From Megamerina dolium (lineage: Eukaryota; Arthropoda; Insecta; Diptera; Megamerinidae), in the NCBI GenBank assembly GCA_963854835.1, contig OY978525.1, positions 67,190,407 through 67,254,406 on the forward strand: a stretch of 64,000 bases of DNA, in the 5' to 3' direction. A model generated the notes under the pieces. It was not told where the DNA came from. It did not search any database and was given only the letters and a program-made list of their open reading frames with translations. The number at the start of each line of letters is the position of its first letter. Within the stretch, counting starts at the first letter, position 1. Made by a program: the position numbers and the translations under genes. Below, one piece after another: positions 19,350 through 30,180 of the stretch.

Positions 19350-19388
19350 AGAGACGGAATCTCCACCAAGAGTGGAGATTCCGTCTCT
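19350..19388 (-). other. perfect 17-bp hairpin near the polypurine tract
   Basis: AGAGACGGAATCTCCAC (19350-19366) is followed after five bases by its exact reverse complement (19372-19388). In the element RNA the hairpin would lie 16 bases upstream of the polypurine tract. A role in RNA packaging or stability, or a simple snap-back duplication, are both possible. Confidence 0.85.
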
Positions 19389-19898
19389 GTTGATTTTAGA
19401 GTGTTGTCCCATGTTGATTGGTGTGTAGATCGGGGTTGGATCACACCATCTCAGGTGAATAGATTCTATCAGGGCTGGTCGTAGACCAGATCAATTGTTT
19501 CGAGAAGTCAACGTAGTTGACAAACCTAGAGCTCGTAGAGCGCTTGCAGCATTAATTTTTCCATATTGTCGGGATTTCCATAATATGCAACGCCCGTGAC
19601 AAGTTATAAACTCGGATAGAATCTGCGTGTCTTGGGTTCATGATGACTCAGCTCATGAATATGTAGCAAATTATGTGAAAATAACACATGGGATTATTCA
19701 TACGCATATACACTATGCCAATGCATAGTTCCATTGAAGCTTCGTAGAAGTTCGGGAATCAAATCAGTTACAGTGAACTGAACTATGTGAGAGAGGGATG
19801 CGTATGATGGTCAGTATCGCATAACCTGACAAAACGTTGCTACATAATACGGGTGTGGCATCAGAGGCTTATATATTGCTCAAGCCACAATCTTCAAA
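19389..19898. other. 3' untranslated region of the gag-only element
   Basis: No pol-like or other conserved coding sequence is seen in any frame between the last zinc-knuckle ORF and the hairpin, although this is where protease and RT would be expected in a complete BEL element. Confidence 0.55.
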
Positions 19899-20594
19899 TC
19901 ACCTTTTACGTGACAACAATTTTGGGGGCCCAGTATTAGGCGGGATCGAATGTATTGCTGTTCGAGTACAAGTCCTCTCGTTGATTGAACGAGCCTTTTG
20001 TGGGGAGTGATACATAGAACTCAATAATCCGTTGAATGTCGCTGTACGACAAGTATTACGGGTGGGAAATACATTTGACGGGAGATGTCCTCTTCTTGGA
20101 TACGATCTGTAAGATCGATCCTTTGCATCTGGGTGGAGCATTGCATAACGGTGAACTTTAGGCTTTGCTCTCGGGTCATGCCGTGCTCTGTGAAGCAGGG
20201 AATGATGTTGCTTCCCACAAAGACGGCATGAAAACCCACTGTGGCATTTCGCAAGGGTATGCGATGTTGCCAAACAGTTTATGCAAATCTTCTGCTGACG
20301 TACAAAGAGTATTCTCTCTTCAACCGTAAGCTTGGAGAACACTGTGCATTGCCGTAGCGGGTGCATGCCTCTACATAGCGGGCAGCATGTCTTCGAAATA
20401 GTAGTGTTTAACGAAATAACGCTCTGACTTGTTTGGAGGGATTTTTTAGGAATTGTAGCGTGTTTTCGACTACTCATTTGTGTCTGAAGCTTATCACATC
20501 GAGCGTAAGAAGATGGATATGGAAGTTTATCGAAACTGCATTGTGTTTTTCCTTCGCAACAACTCGCAGCTGAGAAGTGCAAGCACGCTGACAA
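19899..20594 (-). CDS. gag-only element, second zinc-knuckle ORF
   Basis: The frame encodes CCPLCRGMHPLRQC, then ICINCLATSHTLAKC and CRLCGKQHHSLLHR, a complete three-part BEL zinc-knuckle array, followed by an unrelated tail of about 80 codons. The region upstream of the knuckles overlaps the end of the preceding zinc-knuckle ORF. The array duplicates the one just upstream in element sense, with clear divergence (CPLCRKTHPLRHC against CPLCRGMHPLRQC), so it is an old duplication or a join of two gags. The true start is uncertain. Confidence 0.65.
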   Translation of the reverse strand: MSACLHFSAASCCEGKTQCSFDKLPYPSSYARCDKLQTQMSSRKHATIPKKSLQTSQSVISLNTTISKTCCPLCRGMHPLRQCTVFSKLTVEERILFVRQQKICINCLATSHTLAKCHSGFSCRLCGKQHHSLLHRARHDPRAKPKVHRYAMLHPDAKDRSYRSYPRRGHLPSNVFPTRNTCRTATFNGLLSSMYHSPQKARSINERTCTRTAIHSIPPNTGPPKLLSRKR

Positions 20595-21053
20595 GAACGT
20601 TCAGCTGATGTTTCAGTGGGAGTTGACTCGGGAGTTGCATCGCAACGAGTGCTGGAAGCATTCTCTAACCTAAGAAGTAAAGAATGATGCGTTTTCGCAC
20701 AAAACGAACACGTGAATATGCTTTTGCAATTGCTACGGTCGTGAGAATTAGCAAAGCAATTGCTACACAGTTTCTGCTTTTTGACAACATGGTACCGTTC
20801 TTCTATGCTTAATTTAATGAAATCCGGGCAATGGCGAAGAGGATGTGTTTTCCTACACAGTGGACAACCGCGAGTTACAATGTTGGGGTATTTACTGATT
20901 TTTCTGGGAGTCGTTGGAGGACTGTTCGATCGCCTGGGAGGGTCGAACCGACAGGGTTGCCGATTCGACAGTTTGCTAAATTGACGATTCTGTGGCTGGC
21001 TGGGTTGCCGGGAACCACTTCGAATGTCTGAGACCGATTCCAAAGCCTGATAT
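20474..21053 (-). pseudogene. gag-only element, first zinc-knuckle region
   Basis: This continues the gag in a shifted frame: ERYQALESVSDIRSGSRQPS, a basic Pro/Arg-rich linker, then CPLCRKTHPLRHC, LCSNCFANSHDRSNC and CSFCAKTHHSLL. The frame joins upstream gag through a break near 21041-21070, where the 13-mer caaagcctgatat is present twice 17 bp apart and about 20 residues of the usual gag are missing. The ORF stops at 20474 after about 40 non-homologous codons. Confidence 0.65.
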
Positions 21054-21056
21054 CGC

Positions 21057-22088
21057 TCAAAGCCTGATATTCTTCAAAGACTGTTCCCAAAGACACAGAG
21101 TCGAGTCGGGGATCTTCGTCGGACACAAATAAACGAAAATCGCATCCCACTGAGAGGTGTCGATATTCAGTAGCTTTAGATGGGTAATGCTGTCATTTAT
21201 CGTTCGTTGTAATCGTTTTAAGTTAGGGCCGGTTTCGTGAGTTACCGCCTGGAGAGTGAAAAGAGATTTCAACTGTATGTTGACCAGAATTCTCTTGTTT
21301 TCATACCTCTCCTCGAGATTGTGCCAAGCAAGAGCGAAGCCATCATTAGTCAAGGGAGTAGACTGAATGATGCTATGTACTTCACCTAGGGTTTTCTGCA
21401 GCAAATGGTATAGTTTTTCCACTGGCGACAGACGGGGATTGTTGCGGTATAACGCCGTAAACAAGTCACGAAAACTTGGCCACGATACATAATCGCCTGA
21501 AAAACATGGGGTGTCGCATGGAGGCAGCTGAATAGCGGGAAATGAATGTTCATTATTTATTTTCTCAACGGGTGGATTCGGAATTGCCGGAGAAGAGGAA
21601 ACTGCGGGGGATGCCACCTCGAAACTCAGCTCGTGAAGCACAGCAGAAAATGAAGGTTGACGGGGTATGTTTTCAACGATGGAAGAGGAAATTGCGGGAG
21701 GTTCCACTTCGGAACTCAACTCGTGAGGAACAGTCGGAAATGAAGGTTGACGGGGTATGTTTTCAGCGGGAGAAGGGGGAATTTCGGGAGACACCACCTC
21801 AGCGATCAGTTCATGAAGATGAGCATTAATATTAGAGAGGCACCGGACATACGAGGTGTAACATTTTCTATATACCTCTTTAATTTGGCTAATATCGACA
21901 TCTTCAGCGACTTCCTCTGTTAGAACATTATGATATGCTGTTCTGCAATCACTCCATAGGGACTGGAATTGCTTTTGCTGTGCTTCCAAGACAAATTTTT
22001 TATGGTTTTCCGGGTTGATGGCATGAAAATTGCTATCAAAATCAATAATATCTTCCACGGCAGCTCTGAAGAGATCGTAAGCTGACAT
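21057..22088 (-). CDS. gag of the non-autonomous BEL-like element (343 aa)
   Basis: An ATG-started frame (MSAYDLFRAA) with the BEL/Pao gag core: CDTPCFSGDYVSWPSFRDLFTALY near 200, KLYHLLQKTLGE, FALAWHNLEERYENKRILV and LCLWEQSL at the end. The middle carries a repeated Pro-rich linker (two near copies of ENIPRQPSF and HELS). It ends early at KNIRL because of a frameshift just before the zinc-knuckle part. A Gag could still be made, lacking the knuckles. It has no associated pol. Confidence 0.82.
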   Translation of the reverse strand: MSAYDLFRAAVEDIIDFDSNFHAINPENHKKFVLEAQQKQFQSLWSDCRTAYHNVLTEEVAEDVDISQIKEVYRKCYTSYVRCLSNINAHLHELIAEVVSPEIPPSPAENIPRQPSFPTVPHELSSEVEPPAISSSIVENIPRQPSFSAVLHELSFEVASPAVSSSPAIPNPPVEKINNEHSFPAIQLPPCDTPCFSGDYVSWPSFRDLFTALYRNNPRLSPVEKLYHLLQKTLGEVHSIIQSTPLTNDGFALAWHNLEERYENKRILVNIQLKSLFTLQAVTHETGPNLKRLQRTINDSITHLKLLNIDTSQWDAIFVYLCPTKIPDSTLCLWEQSLKNIRL

Positions 22089-23801
22089 CCTTTTAGCAAT
22101 TATAGAATCACAGATGTAATACGGGATAAAGTTTGAAAACGAGAGAGCGAATTGCTTGCAAATCTGGCGTTATGTTGCCTGTTCGCACGATTTATCAAAA
22201 AATTGGTTGCCAAAATGTGACCGGAAAGAGATTAATCCGAAAGACGTAGTCTTCCGTAGCCAAATTGAAAATTATACTAGTGGGCTAACTTATGAAAGGT
22301 ATGATCTTGAGCTTATTTTAAATTCGTATTTGATTCCGCTGAATTCCGGAATTGACGTAGGGAGATGTAAATTTATGTATAAATGTATAAATTAATTCAC
22401 AATCAATAAAATTACTCAATTGTAATGAGCCGGGGTGATATCTACGTATAGAAAATTCGTATCAGATGGGTATAAAAACGTTTGGGAACCACTGTATACT
22501 ACTTCCTTCAATATTTGTAACGTATTATCTTGCACAAAGAATTCAATTATTTGATATTCGTTAACACTGTAGTAACTTTGGGTTGAGAGTGACTCTTTTC
22601 CACACTGGGTATTTTTCAATAGAAATGATAGTGTACAATTGTTATTGCAATTGAAATTCTTTTATAAAAACACCAGCCAATGCAATTATATTTTGTTGCT
22701 ATTACAGGTATATGCAAAACAAAAATTGGGAGTTAGAAATTTAGCAACAATATACACTACCGCTATATTTGTGATCAAACGCAGGTATATTAGTCGAGAC
22801 AAATCAATGTGTTTTATTGTTGCCTATGTATGATCAAATACTTTTATTGCTTACTTTTGGGTGTGCTTGTTGTTGATGGTTTAGGGATATGGATGAACCA
22901 CGGTAGGTAATTGAAATTTAACAACAACAAGTAATCGCATGTGCGTTTGTATAATAGGGCGGTTGTTTTTGCAAATGCACAAGGTAAAGGTATTGAGAAA
23001 AAAAAGCAATATGTATGAAATGTTATTGCCAAACAAATATTTTTTGAATATTTTAATGTTGTTGCCGATATCAGTTTTCGTGAGGGAAAAAACGACTTCT
23101 ATTGGGAAAGTGTAATTGTATTACTTATGCTTTGTTCTTCCTTGATACTAAGGTTGTTATTATTATTACATTATTGGCAATCATGTTTATCGTAGAGGGG
23201 TGTATGCGGGGAGATACGACTGATATGATAACACTTGGTGGTTATGTTTGAGTAAAATAACCACACAAAATGCAACAACGATATCTCGGAGAGAGATGCT
23301 TTGGTGTACTTATATGTGTTTACTGAGAGATGTCCAAGGGATTAGTAAACAAAATTAATGTAGTAATAAAAACAACCATATAAATCAAATTGGGGATCTC
23401 TTCGAATAATGAGAAGAAGAACACAAGCGGGAAATAAAAACAAAATAGATAAACCAAAAGTGTTGTATTTGTATTTGTATCACAATATATATGTTGTAAT
23501 TTCCTAATTTTTGCAACTATATTGGAGAGTTAACTAAGCAGAATGCAATATTTAACTCAGCGAGAGATTCGCTGTAAGTTATCGGGATGTTTAAGCGGGA
23601 TTTGTTATAAAATGTACGTACGACGACTCATAAATAATGTAGCCAAAAATTAAGAAATTAACAATTATTGTGCTGTAATTGTTATTAAATATTTCTTGTT
23701 GAATTTATCGGGATGACGGGATATATGTATGTGGGTACATAAAACGCACGGAATGTACGTACCTGGGGTGGCAAGATTTGCTTACCAATCGTTGCGAGCC
23801 T
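22089..23801. other. long 5' leader of the gag-only element
   Basis: 1.7 kb of AT-rich sequence between the primer site and gag in element sense. No conserved coding region is visible on either strand; short ORFs look random. Such a long leader may hold packaging signals. Confidence 0.6.
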
Positions 23802-23819
23802 ATCCGGCTCGAAGGACCA
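23802..23819 (-). other. primer binding site, tRNA-Tyr type
   Basis: The minus strand reads TGGTCCTTCGAGCCGGAT one base after the 5' LTR. This is complementary to the 3' end of eukaryotic tRNA-Tyr (…CCGGCTCGAAGGA plus CCA). The site fixes the minus orientation of the element. Confidence 0.8.
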
Positions 23820-23820
23820 A

Positions 23821-24293
23821 TGTTTCAGCGGAGAGAAGAGGAATGCCGGTGGGCTTGCGGCGATGTGGTGCACTTGCCTACAAGTCGTGTTGGTGGCAGA
23901 GGTGTTGATGACAGTGATGTGATAGTCGTTGTTGTGGCAACACAAAACACTTCTTTTTCACTTTTGTATTTGAATGTTTTACACTTTATTTGTTAACATT
24001 AGCTTAATTGTATTTATTTATGGTTTAATTTGTTAAAATTAAATGTTTATTATATAAGCGAATTCGGGAGGAAAACGTCGCGCACTGCTTTTAATAGGGA
24101 GTTGATCAACAATGTAAAAATATATAAAAATGGAAAGTGAAGAGTATAAAGTAAATGAAAATAGAGTATGGGAGTGAGAGATAGAGAGAATTAGAGAATT
24201 AGAAATTGCGGAACGAATAGAATTATATTAGGGTTGCTAACCCTTGGAAGCCTTATACGGGCAGTGCGCGACACACGTCTTCTGGCGTAGACA
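23821..24293 (-). repeat. 5' LTR of the gag-only element
   Basis: 473 bp, TG...CA, and nearly identical to the SINE-free parts of 18468-19320. It directly abuts the tRNA-Tyr primer site on one side and the TGATG duplication on the other. Confidence 0.9.
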
Positions 24294-25350
24294 TGATGAA
24301 AGTGACGAAAATACTATCCCCAAGAAAAAATTCAAACCCCCACCCATTTTCTTAAGAGAACGTAACTCAGATAAGTTGATTTCCAGAATAAAAAGTCTTA
24401 TAAGACCAAAGAATTTCCACGTTGTTCCTATCCGCATAGGCCAAATTGAGGAAACGAAAGTGCAAATCTATAGCGAAACCCATTATCGCCAAGTAATTGC
24501 ATAATTTGATGTTGGAAAAAAGAATTATGAGCACAGTACATATGAGTTAAAAAATACTAAGGGCTTAATCGTTGTACTCAAAGGCGTCGAACCCAACGTT
24601 GATATTAACGAAATCAAACTCGCCCTTCAGGAAGAAGGGTTTCAAGCCAAAACAGTATTCAACATTCTCAACAAGAGCAATATACCTCAACCGTTATATA
24701 GCATTGAGCTTCAGCCTGAAACAAAAACCCTAAAAAAAGGTGAAGTACACCCCATATATAAAATTCGATATTTATTGCATCGCAAAATCACAATCGAAGA
24801 ACCCCATAAGAGAACTGGACCTCCTCAGTGCAGCAACTGCCAAGAATATGGACATACAAAGAGATATTGTACCCTGCCAGCTGTTTGTGTGATTTGTAGA
24901 GATCTTCATAAATCAAACATATGCCCAAAGTCTAAAGGCGATGATAGCATGAAAAAATGCAGCAATTGTGGAGGTAAACACACTCAAATTATAGAGGTTG
25001 CCCAGTATATACAACCCTAAAGCTAAATTTCTCCGCTAGCAAACAACCTCTAAAACCAGATGAGCAAACTCAGAAAGCCAACTCAAGTGAGAGACAACAC
25101 AATTCTACTCTGCAATCCCAAACAAGAATCAAACCAATTCATACGCTAGTGTTTTAAAACAAAACTCACACCAACAAAGCAATGTAAATAATGAGCAGAT
25201 GCACTCATTGCCCACCTAACAGCCAAGTACCCTTGAACATTTGCTTCAAACATTAATCCAGAATATGAACCAATTCATGGACTCAATGCAAACAATGATG
25301 CAAGAAATTATGAAAAATCAATCGATGTTACTTCAAACATTGCTATCCAG
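24294..25350 (+). pseudogene. Jockey-clade LINE ORF1, C-terminal part
   Basis: Continues ORF1 after the LTR-element insertion: DENTIPKKKFKPPPIFL, then FHVVPIRIGQ, a stop at 24502, and a second open stretch with GLIVVLKGVEPN, YSIELQPETKTLKKGE and IYKIRYLLHRKITIEEP (the pre-C2HC region). CSNCQEYGHTKRYC, CVICRDLHKSNICP and CSNCGGKHT are the three zinc knuckles of insect Jockey gags. After 25020 the frame is broken (VLKQNSHQQSNV-like Gln/Asn-rich end) up to the ORF2 start. Confidence 0.8.
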
Positions 25351-25353
25351 ACC

Positions 25354-26052
25354 ATGAGTCGTCTCAAGATGTGCCAGTGGAACGCCAGCGGCTTAAGCCA
25401 GAACCGTTTGGGGCTAATTCAATTCCTTGAATCCAACCAGATCGACATAATGATGACATCTGAGACCCACTTCACTGACAAAAATTGCTACCGAATACCA
25501 CATTACGAACTGTACACCACAAATCATCCGCATGGTAAGGCACGAGGAGGAACTGCCATATTGATAAAAAGCAAAATAAAACATCATGTTCTCGAAGATT
25601 TCAGTAGCGTCTACTTGCAAGCAACATCTATATGTCTGGAAGAATACATCTCTAAGCTAGTAATATCTGCGATATACTGTCCACCAAGATACAGTATTAT
25701 CGAACAGCAATATAAAGAATTTTTCTCGACTCTTGATAAAAAATGCTTGGTTGCTGGCGATTTCAATGCCAAACACACTCACTGGGGCTCCCGCTTAATA
25801 ACCCCAAAAGGCAGAAGACTATGCTCAATCATCACTAACCACGGCAACGATGTTATCTCGAATGATCAACCGACATATTGGCCGACGGACAAGAGGAAGA
25901 TACCCGATCTCATAGACTTTGGAGTCGCCAAAGGTCTGCAGATGGAAAATATCTCCACAGAGTGTAATTATGATCTATCATCTGACCACTCACCCACGGT
26001 AATATCTATAAAATCACCAAGCCCCAAGGCCATTGCGTTAGAGAGAAAATAG
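25354..26052 (+). pseudogene. Jockey-clade LINE ORF2, endonuclease domain
   Basis: An ATG-started frame (MSRLKMCQWNASGLSQN) with the APE endonuclease of Jockey LINEs: FLESNQIDIMMTSETHF, GGTAILIK, VAGDFNAKHTHWGSR, PDLIDFGVAKG and SSDHSPTVI. It is 232 codons long and then shifts frame near 26045, so ORF2 is not intact. Confidence 0.88.
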
Positions 26053-27920
26053 ACTGGTTAAAATTCAAGAAAAATGTAAATTCCCATCTTCCTCTAAGTA
26101 CTGTATTAAGAAATGGACACGATGCAGACTCAGCACTCGAAAAATTCAACCAGTTGCTCTCATTAGCTCTCAGCTTAGCCACCTGCACAAGGGTATGCAA
26201 GTAATCAAACTATAGCCCGTACACACTAGCCGACATTGAATTGCTAGTGACACAGAAAAGAAGAATCCGAAGGCAATGGCAAGAATTCAGATCACCGAAT
26301 CTGAAAACACAGCTACAGCACTGAACTCGAAAGTTAAAGCAAGCCCTAAAAAGTAAAAACAACAAAGAGTTGGAAGATCACATAGCGAAATTAACACCTG
26401 ATGAAGCGTCAGAATACTCTTTGTGGAAATTAGCAAAAAACTCAAATCGGCCAATTCTCACTGTTTCCCCATCCGTTTGAGTGACGGTAATTGGGCTAGA
26501 AGCAACTGTGAGAAGGGTTTGGCTTTTGCCAACCACCTAAAAAGTGTGTTTATACCCAATCCATCCTCTTTACAGTCCTCATTACCAAAATTAACTTCTC
26601 AACCTTGCTCAATAACGCTCAAAATTAAAAAAAGGACATATTCTAAGCAATTTATAAAGATTTAAACCCAAAAAATCACCTGGTCCAGATAAAATCGGTA
26701 AAATGATAAAAGAGCTACCTCCGGCTTCAGTAATTCATCTGATGCACATTTTCAATGCTATCCTTCGTATTAAACACTATCCCAAATGCTGGAAACTTCA
26801 AAAATTATTATGATGACAAAACCAGGAAAACACCCTACAAAAGTTGCATCGTACACACCTATCATCCTCCTGCCTCTACTCTCTAAAGTATTCGAAAAGC
26901 TACTTGTTATGAATATAACTCCATTTATTAATCTCAACCAACTGATTCCCCAACATCAGTTTGGATTTAGAAAACAGCACGGCACAATAGAACAAGTCCA
27001 CCGCATTGTAACTCTGATAAGGAACACTTTTGGAGAAAAAAGTATTGCTCAGCTGTCTTTGTTGATATCACTTAAGCTTTCGATAAAGTATGGCACGATG
27101 GCCTTATTTACAAACTCAAACTATTACTGCCTTCAAATGTCTCCTGTCTCTGTAGCTACCTCACGAAAAGACAATTTCTCGTACATCACAAGGATTACAC
27201 AACAAATCAGATATGCAAAACAATAGCTATACATTCATATCGACCTTTGCTGATGATACGGCAATATTGTGCTCTCGCTCTAACCCCATAGAAGCTACTA
27301 AACTCCTGCAGACTCATGTCGATTATCTCGAAATCTGGCTAGAAAAATGACGTATAAAAGTCAATGAATCAAAGAGCGTACATCTAACCTTCACGCTAAG
27401 GCTAGATACATGTCCCCCACTTAATATTAATGGCCAATCAGTTCCACAATGTTCCTCAACAAAGTACTTGGGTATTCACCTAGACAGAAGGCTGACCTGG
27501 AAAAATCACATAGAGGTAAAGAAAACTCAGATCAAGCTTAAAATTAATCAGTTCAGGTGGCTGTTACACAAAAGCTCAAAGTTGAAGCTCGAATACAAAG
27601 TGCTATTATATAAAGCAATCCTGAAGCCAATCTGGACTTGTGGCATTCAGTTATGGGGCACCGCATCTCCCTCAAATATCGAAAAATTGCAGCAAATACA
27701 ATCCAAGTGTCTGCGAATTATTGTAAACGCGCCTTGGTATATGAGAAACGTTAACATCCATCGAGATTTATATGTACCCACAATTTCTGAGGAAGTTGCA
27801 AAATCCTGCAGAAGCAACATTCAAAAATTACATAACCATCCGAATCCCCTTGCTAGGCAATTATTGCTGAGCACGGGGCATCGTCGATTAAAACGAAAAG
27901 AAATACTGAATATGCTGTGA
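26053..27920 (+). pseudogene. Jockey-clade LINE ORF2, reverse transcriptase
   Basis: Broken frames carry the connecting region, then KPGKHPTKVASYTPIILLP, LIPQHQFGFRKQHGTIEQVH, the catalytic FADDTAIL near 27250, a stop after IWLEK, and TKYLGIHLDRRLTWKNHIE with WTCGIQLWGTAS and IQSKCLRIIVNAPWYMRN to a stop at 27920. These are the motifs of Jockey RTs. At least four frameshifts or stops are visible, so the gene is dead. Confidence 0.85.
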
Positions 27921-28047
27921 AATTGCTATACCTCGCGACTCAACAAATTGTGATGGAACGTAAGGAATATCAGATAATTTTAGTTAGTTTGTAAGATTTG
28001 AATACTTATTGTGAGTTTCTAAATATATTAGAAAGATTTAATAAATC
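27921..28047 (+). mobile_element. 3' end of the Jockey LINE
   Basis: A short 3' untranslated region ending ttagaaagatttaataaat, after which gypsy RNase H coding sequence resumes at 28048. The poly(A) tail is short or lost. Confidence 0.6.
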
Positions 28048-28650
28048 ACGCATCACTCAAGTGGCTGATGTCACAAACTGATCTAAGTTCTCGTTTGGCT
28101 CGATAGGCTCTCAAATTGCAGGGATATCGTTTTACGATACTATCCAACATAGGCGCGGAAGTCAAAATATTGTACCTGATGCATTATCGCGCGTAAACGT
28201 CGAAGATCTGTCCGCTTTGGATAATGACAGTGGGATTTTTGTTGATTTAAATTCGACACATTTTCTTTCGGACGAATATAAGGACTTGATTAATAGAATA
28301 AAAAAAAACAGAGTCAGTTTCACGATTTGAAAGTAGTTGATGGTTATGTATATAGACGATCGGAACATGACACTGGTGAGCGGCTTCATGATGACCTAAT
28401 ATGGAAGTTGTGGATACCAAGAGCTATAGTCAGTGAGATATTGGAAAAAGCCCACGATAGCCATTTGTCAGCACATGGTGGCATCAACAAAATGTTAAAA
28501 CGAATTCATCGTTATTATTTCTGGCCAGGCTTGATGAATTCGGTGAAATCATATGTGAACTCCTGTGAAATCTGCAAATGCACGAAGGCTCCAAATACGT
28601 TTTACGTCGCCCAATAGGTAAAGTGTCAGAAACACATAGATTTTTCCAAA
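28048..28650 (+). pseudogene. gypsy-group RNase H end and integrase zinc finger
   Basis: The sequence resumes the pol interrupted at 16935: SLKWLMSQTDLSSRLAR, GYRFTI, HRRGSQNIVPDALSRV, then KVVDGYVYRR and the integrase HHCC finger (HDSHLSAHGGINKMLKRIHR... CEICKC). A stop after LAR and another before KVVD show decay. Confidence 0.8.
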
Positions 28651-29433
28651 AATTATACGTAGACTTTCTTGGTCCTTACCCTAGATCGCGTTCGTTGTGT
28701 TGGACCAGTTTTCTAAGTACGTTTTTCTAAAACCAGTAAAGAAATATTCCGCGGATGTGGCTACCACATATTTAGAGGAAGAGCTATTACACATGTTCGG
28801 TTGTTTCGGATAATAGATCCCAGTTTAAATCCAATATGTTTAACCTACTTCTTCAAAAATTATAGTTACGCTGATGTACATTCTCCGCAAGCCAATGCGT
28901 CAGAGCGCGTTAATCGTTCTGTAATTTCGGGTACAAGATCTTATGTTAAACCTAATCAAAAGAATTGGGATGAGCTTCTTAGTCACATTTGTTGTTCTCT
29001 ACGTTCCTCAGCGCATTCGGCAATAGGTACTTCACCATATTTTATAACTTTTGGTCAGCACATAATTTCTAATGGTAATACTTATGCTTTGCTGCGGCAA
29101 TTGCAGATGCTGGAAGATAGAAGCATCCGTTTTAACAGGCATGATGCTATGGAATTAGTACGCAGTAACGCTTATGGCATTATGAAAAGGCAGCAGGAAC
29201 GAAATGAAAAGCATTATATCTTACGATCACGAGAAGTATCGTTCAGTGTAGGCCAGGATATGTACAGAAGAAATTTTAGACAAAGTAACTTCGAGCAAGG
29301 CTATAACGCAAAGCTGACTCCTTCGTTCATGAAAGCAAGAGTGCGCAAGACATTAGGTAACTCATACTATGAACTGGAAGATCTGAATGGCCATTTCCTT
29401 GGTACTTATCATGCTAAGGATATTCGCCATTAG
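28651..29433 (+). pseudogene. gypsy-group integrase, C-terminal half
   Basis: 28651-28850 retains pieces of the catalytic core (YVDFLGPYPRSRS) with several stops. From 28860 a clean frame gives YADVHSPQANASERVNRSV with the last catalytic Glu, then NWDELLSHICCSLRSSAHSAI and a C-terminal chromatin-binding-type tail ending YYELEDLNGHFLGTYHAKDIRH and a stop at 29433. No env is seen between this stop and the LTR. Confidence 0.82.
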
Positions 29434-29523
29434 AATCTGCAAAGGATTTGATTATGTTTTACTATTTGCTCCGAGCGGTATCAGCGTTTGAGTGAATTAA
29501 TCACCCAGAACTCTGATTTTGAC

Positions 29524-29532
29524 AGGGGGAAA
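29524..29532 (+). other. polypurine tract of the gypsy-group element
   Basis: AGGGGGAAA directly precedes TGTAGTGGCGCC, the likely start of the 3' LTR at 29533. Confidence 0.7.
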
Positions 29533-30180
29533 TGTAGTGGCGCCTGTAGCCTGTGTTGCTTTCGTTCTTCTTTTCTTCCTTTCTCATAATTGATTCATCA
29601 TTTTATCATTTTTGTTTTGTTTATTTTTAAACGAAGGATTGCGTTAGAATGTACCTCATTATTTGCTAGACACTACGCCATCTAGCAGTGCCAAGTACAA
29701 CATCATATAACTATCATATACTAACAGTATAAGCCGCTGTACATAAACTATGCTTAGAACATATGAGCTAATAACAAGTAAGTGCCTACACTAATACATA
29801 AAACTAGAAATACGTACAGCTAGTGGAAAAATAGTGTTATGTTTTCTGATGCAATATAAAAGAAGCAGGTACCGGTGGGAAAATGGCTAGAAAGAAATAA
29901 ATCATCGAGAAAGAAATATAACAGCTAGGAATAACTTAATCTTCGGGAAAAGAGGGAATCCTCGAGAAGAGAAAATAATAAAATTTTACAGAAAAGGAAA
30001 AAGATTTTTAAAAGAATTTTTGCTGGTAAAGACATGGAAGTGATTTTTTCTTAAACGGTCAAATTCCGAGACGCAGTAATTTTGCGCGGAAAAGTTCGTT
30101 GAAAGTATAGATTTAAATATATATTAAAACGAAAGGACATCATAAAAAGGAAAAAAGGAGGATGTAAAAAAAAAAATTGA
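29533..30180 (+). repeat. 3' LTR of the gypsy-group element, right border unknown
   Basis: It begins TGTAGTGGCGCCTG right after the polypurine tract. A TATAAAAG box lies at 29858-29865 and purine-rich sequence follows. The LTR may extend well beyond 30180, since long LTRs are known in this group. I found no second copy in the window, so the border cannot be placed. Confidence 0.45.

Larger units (their letters stand above)
18463..24298 (-). mobile_element. non-autonomous BEL-like LTR element (gag, no pol)
   Basis: A 5.8-kb minus-strand element with about 470-bp LTRs (18468-19320, which includes a SINE, and 23821-24293). The LTRs are of TG...CA form, and the exact target duplication TGATG lies at 18463-18467 and 24294-24298. 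A tRNA-Tyr primer site sits next to the 5' LTR and a polypurine tract next to the 3' LTR. The internal region encodes a BEL/Pao gag and zinc knuckles (19899-22088), but I see no protease, RT or integrase. It must have moved with enzymes from an autonomous relative. It split ORF1 of the Jockey LINE. Confidence 0.85.
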
